A DNA stretch of 6,073 nucleotides from Chloroflexota bacterium (GTDB lineage: Bacteria > Chloroflexota > Dehalococcoidia > Dehalococcoidales > RBG-16-60-22), in contig JACZSH010000088.1 of NCBI GenBank assembly GCA_022574315.1, positions 1 to 6,073 of the forward strand, read 5' to 3'. The first letter of the stretch is position 1. Every line of letters begins with the position of its first letter. The notes under the pieces were generated by a model. That model had not been told where the DNA came from. It saw only the letters and a program-made list of their open reading frames with translations, and made no database searches. The translations under genes were made by a program, and so were the position numbers. This document shows positions 5,972 to 6,073 of this stretch, one piece after another.

Positions 5972-6073
5972 CTAATAGGTTATTCTCTTCCGCATCAGCT
6001 TATCGTCTATGTTTAATTCTTTCAGAATCTTTATGATTCTATCACTTGCTTTTCCATCACCGTAGGGATTGCG
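5972..6073 (-). CDS. UDP-N-acetylglucosamine 2-epimerase, C-terminal end (partial, NeuC/LegG/WecB family)
   Basis: The minus strand from the window edge reads 33 codons, beginning RNPYGDGKASDRIIKIL and ending KRITY before a TAG stop at 5972-5974. The NPYGDGKAS-RI signature is the conserved C-terminal block of UDP-GlcNAc 2-epimerases, which interconvert UDP-GlcNAc and UDP-ManNAc (WecB) or hydrolyse the sugar nucleotide with C2 inversion (NeuC, LegG). The start and the rest of the gene lie outside the window. With a 4,6-dehydratase, an aminotransferase and a NeuD/PglD-like acyltransferase downstream, a hydrolysing LegG/NeuC role is the likely one, but 33 residues cannot separate the subfamilies. 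The next gene begins 10 bases after its stop, so the two are probably cotranscribed. Confidence 0.85.
   Translation of the reverse strand, partial: RNPYGDGKASDRIIKILKELNIDDKLMRKRITY

Overview
This 6.1 kb bacterial window is one stretch of a surface-sugar biosynthesis operon. Every real gene lies on the minus strand, so transcription runs from high to low coordinates. Genes are tightly packed, with gaps of 3 to 43 bases or short overlaps, and most have a visible Shine-Dalgarno sequence. The content points to nucleotide-activated amino sugars of the bacillosamine/legionaminic acid (nonulosonate) type. The host cannot be named from the sequence. GC content is intermediate and patchy, and the gene styles would fit an anaerobic or environmental lineage, but that is only an impression.

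Layout in transcription order: (1) the last 33 codons of a UDP-GlcNAc 2-epimerase (NeuC/LegG/WecB family), cut by the window edge (5972-6073); (2) a class I SAM-dependent methyltransferase split by a one-base frameshift at an A6 run (N-terminal part 5452-5961, C-terminal part 5210-5467); (3) a PIG-L/LmbE-family zinc deacetylase (4538-5206); (4) a short reading frame coupled to the deacetylase stop that looks like the truncated start of a left-handed beta-helix acetyltransferase (4350-4538); (5) an intact NeuD/PglD-like acyltransferase (3721-4365); (6) a 43-base gap with a perfect 9-bp inverted repeat; (7) a DegT/DnrJ/EryC1/StrS PLP aminotransferase (2547-3677); (8) a UDP-GlcNAc 4,6-dehydratase of the PglF/LegB type (1509-2534); (9) a B12-binding-type radical SAM protein (189-1505) whose natural C-terminal tail continues out of frame to base 52, beyond a (GA)7 dinucleotide repeat.

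How they fit together (inference): the 4,6-dehydratase makes a 4-keto-6-deoxy sugar nucleotide, the aminotransferase aminates C4, the NeuD/PglD-like enzyme N-acetylates it, and the 2-epimerase releases the 6-deoxy-mannosamine precursor that a NeuB-type synthase outside the window would condense. A Met in place of the catalytic Tyr of the dehydratase favours the D-configured (bacillosamine/legionaminic) branch over pseudaminic acid. The deacetylase, methyltransferase and radical SAM protein look like tailoring enzymes that diversify the sugar.

The most unusual feature is that two tailoring genes are each broken by a change of a single repeat unit (A6 and (GA)7), and a third is a remnant. This is either phase-variable or decaying glycan tailoring, or sequence error at simple repeats.
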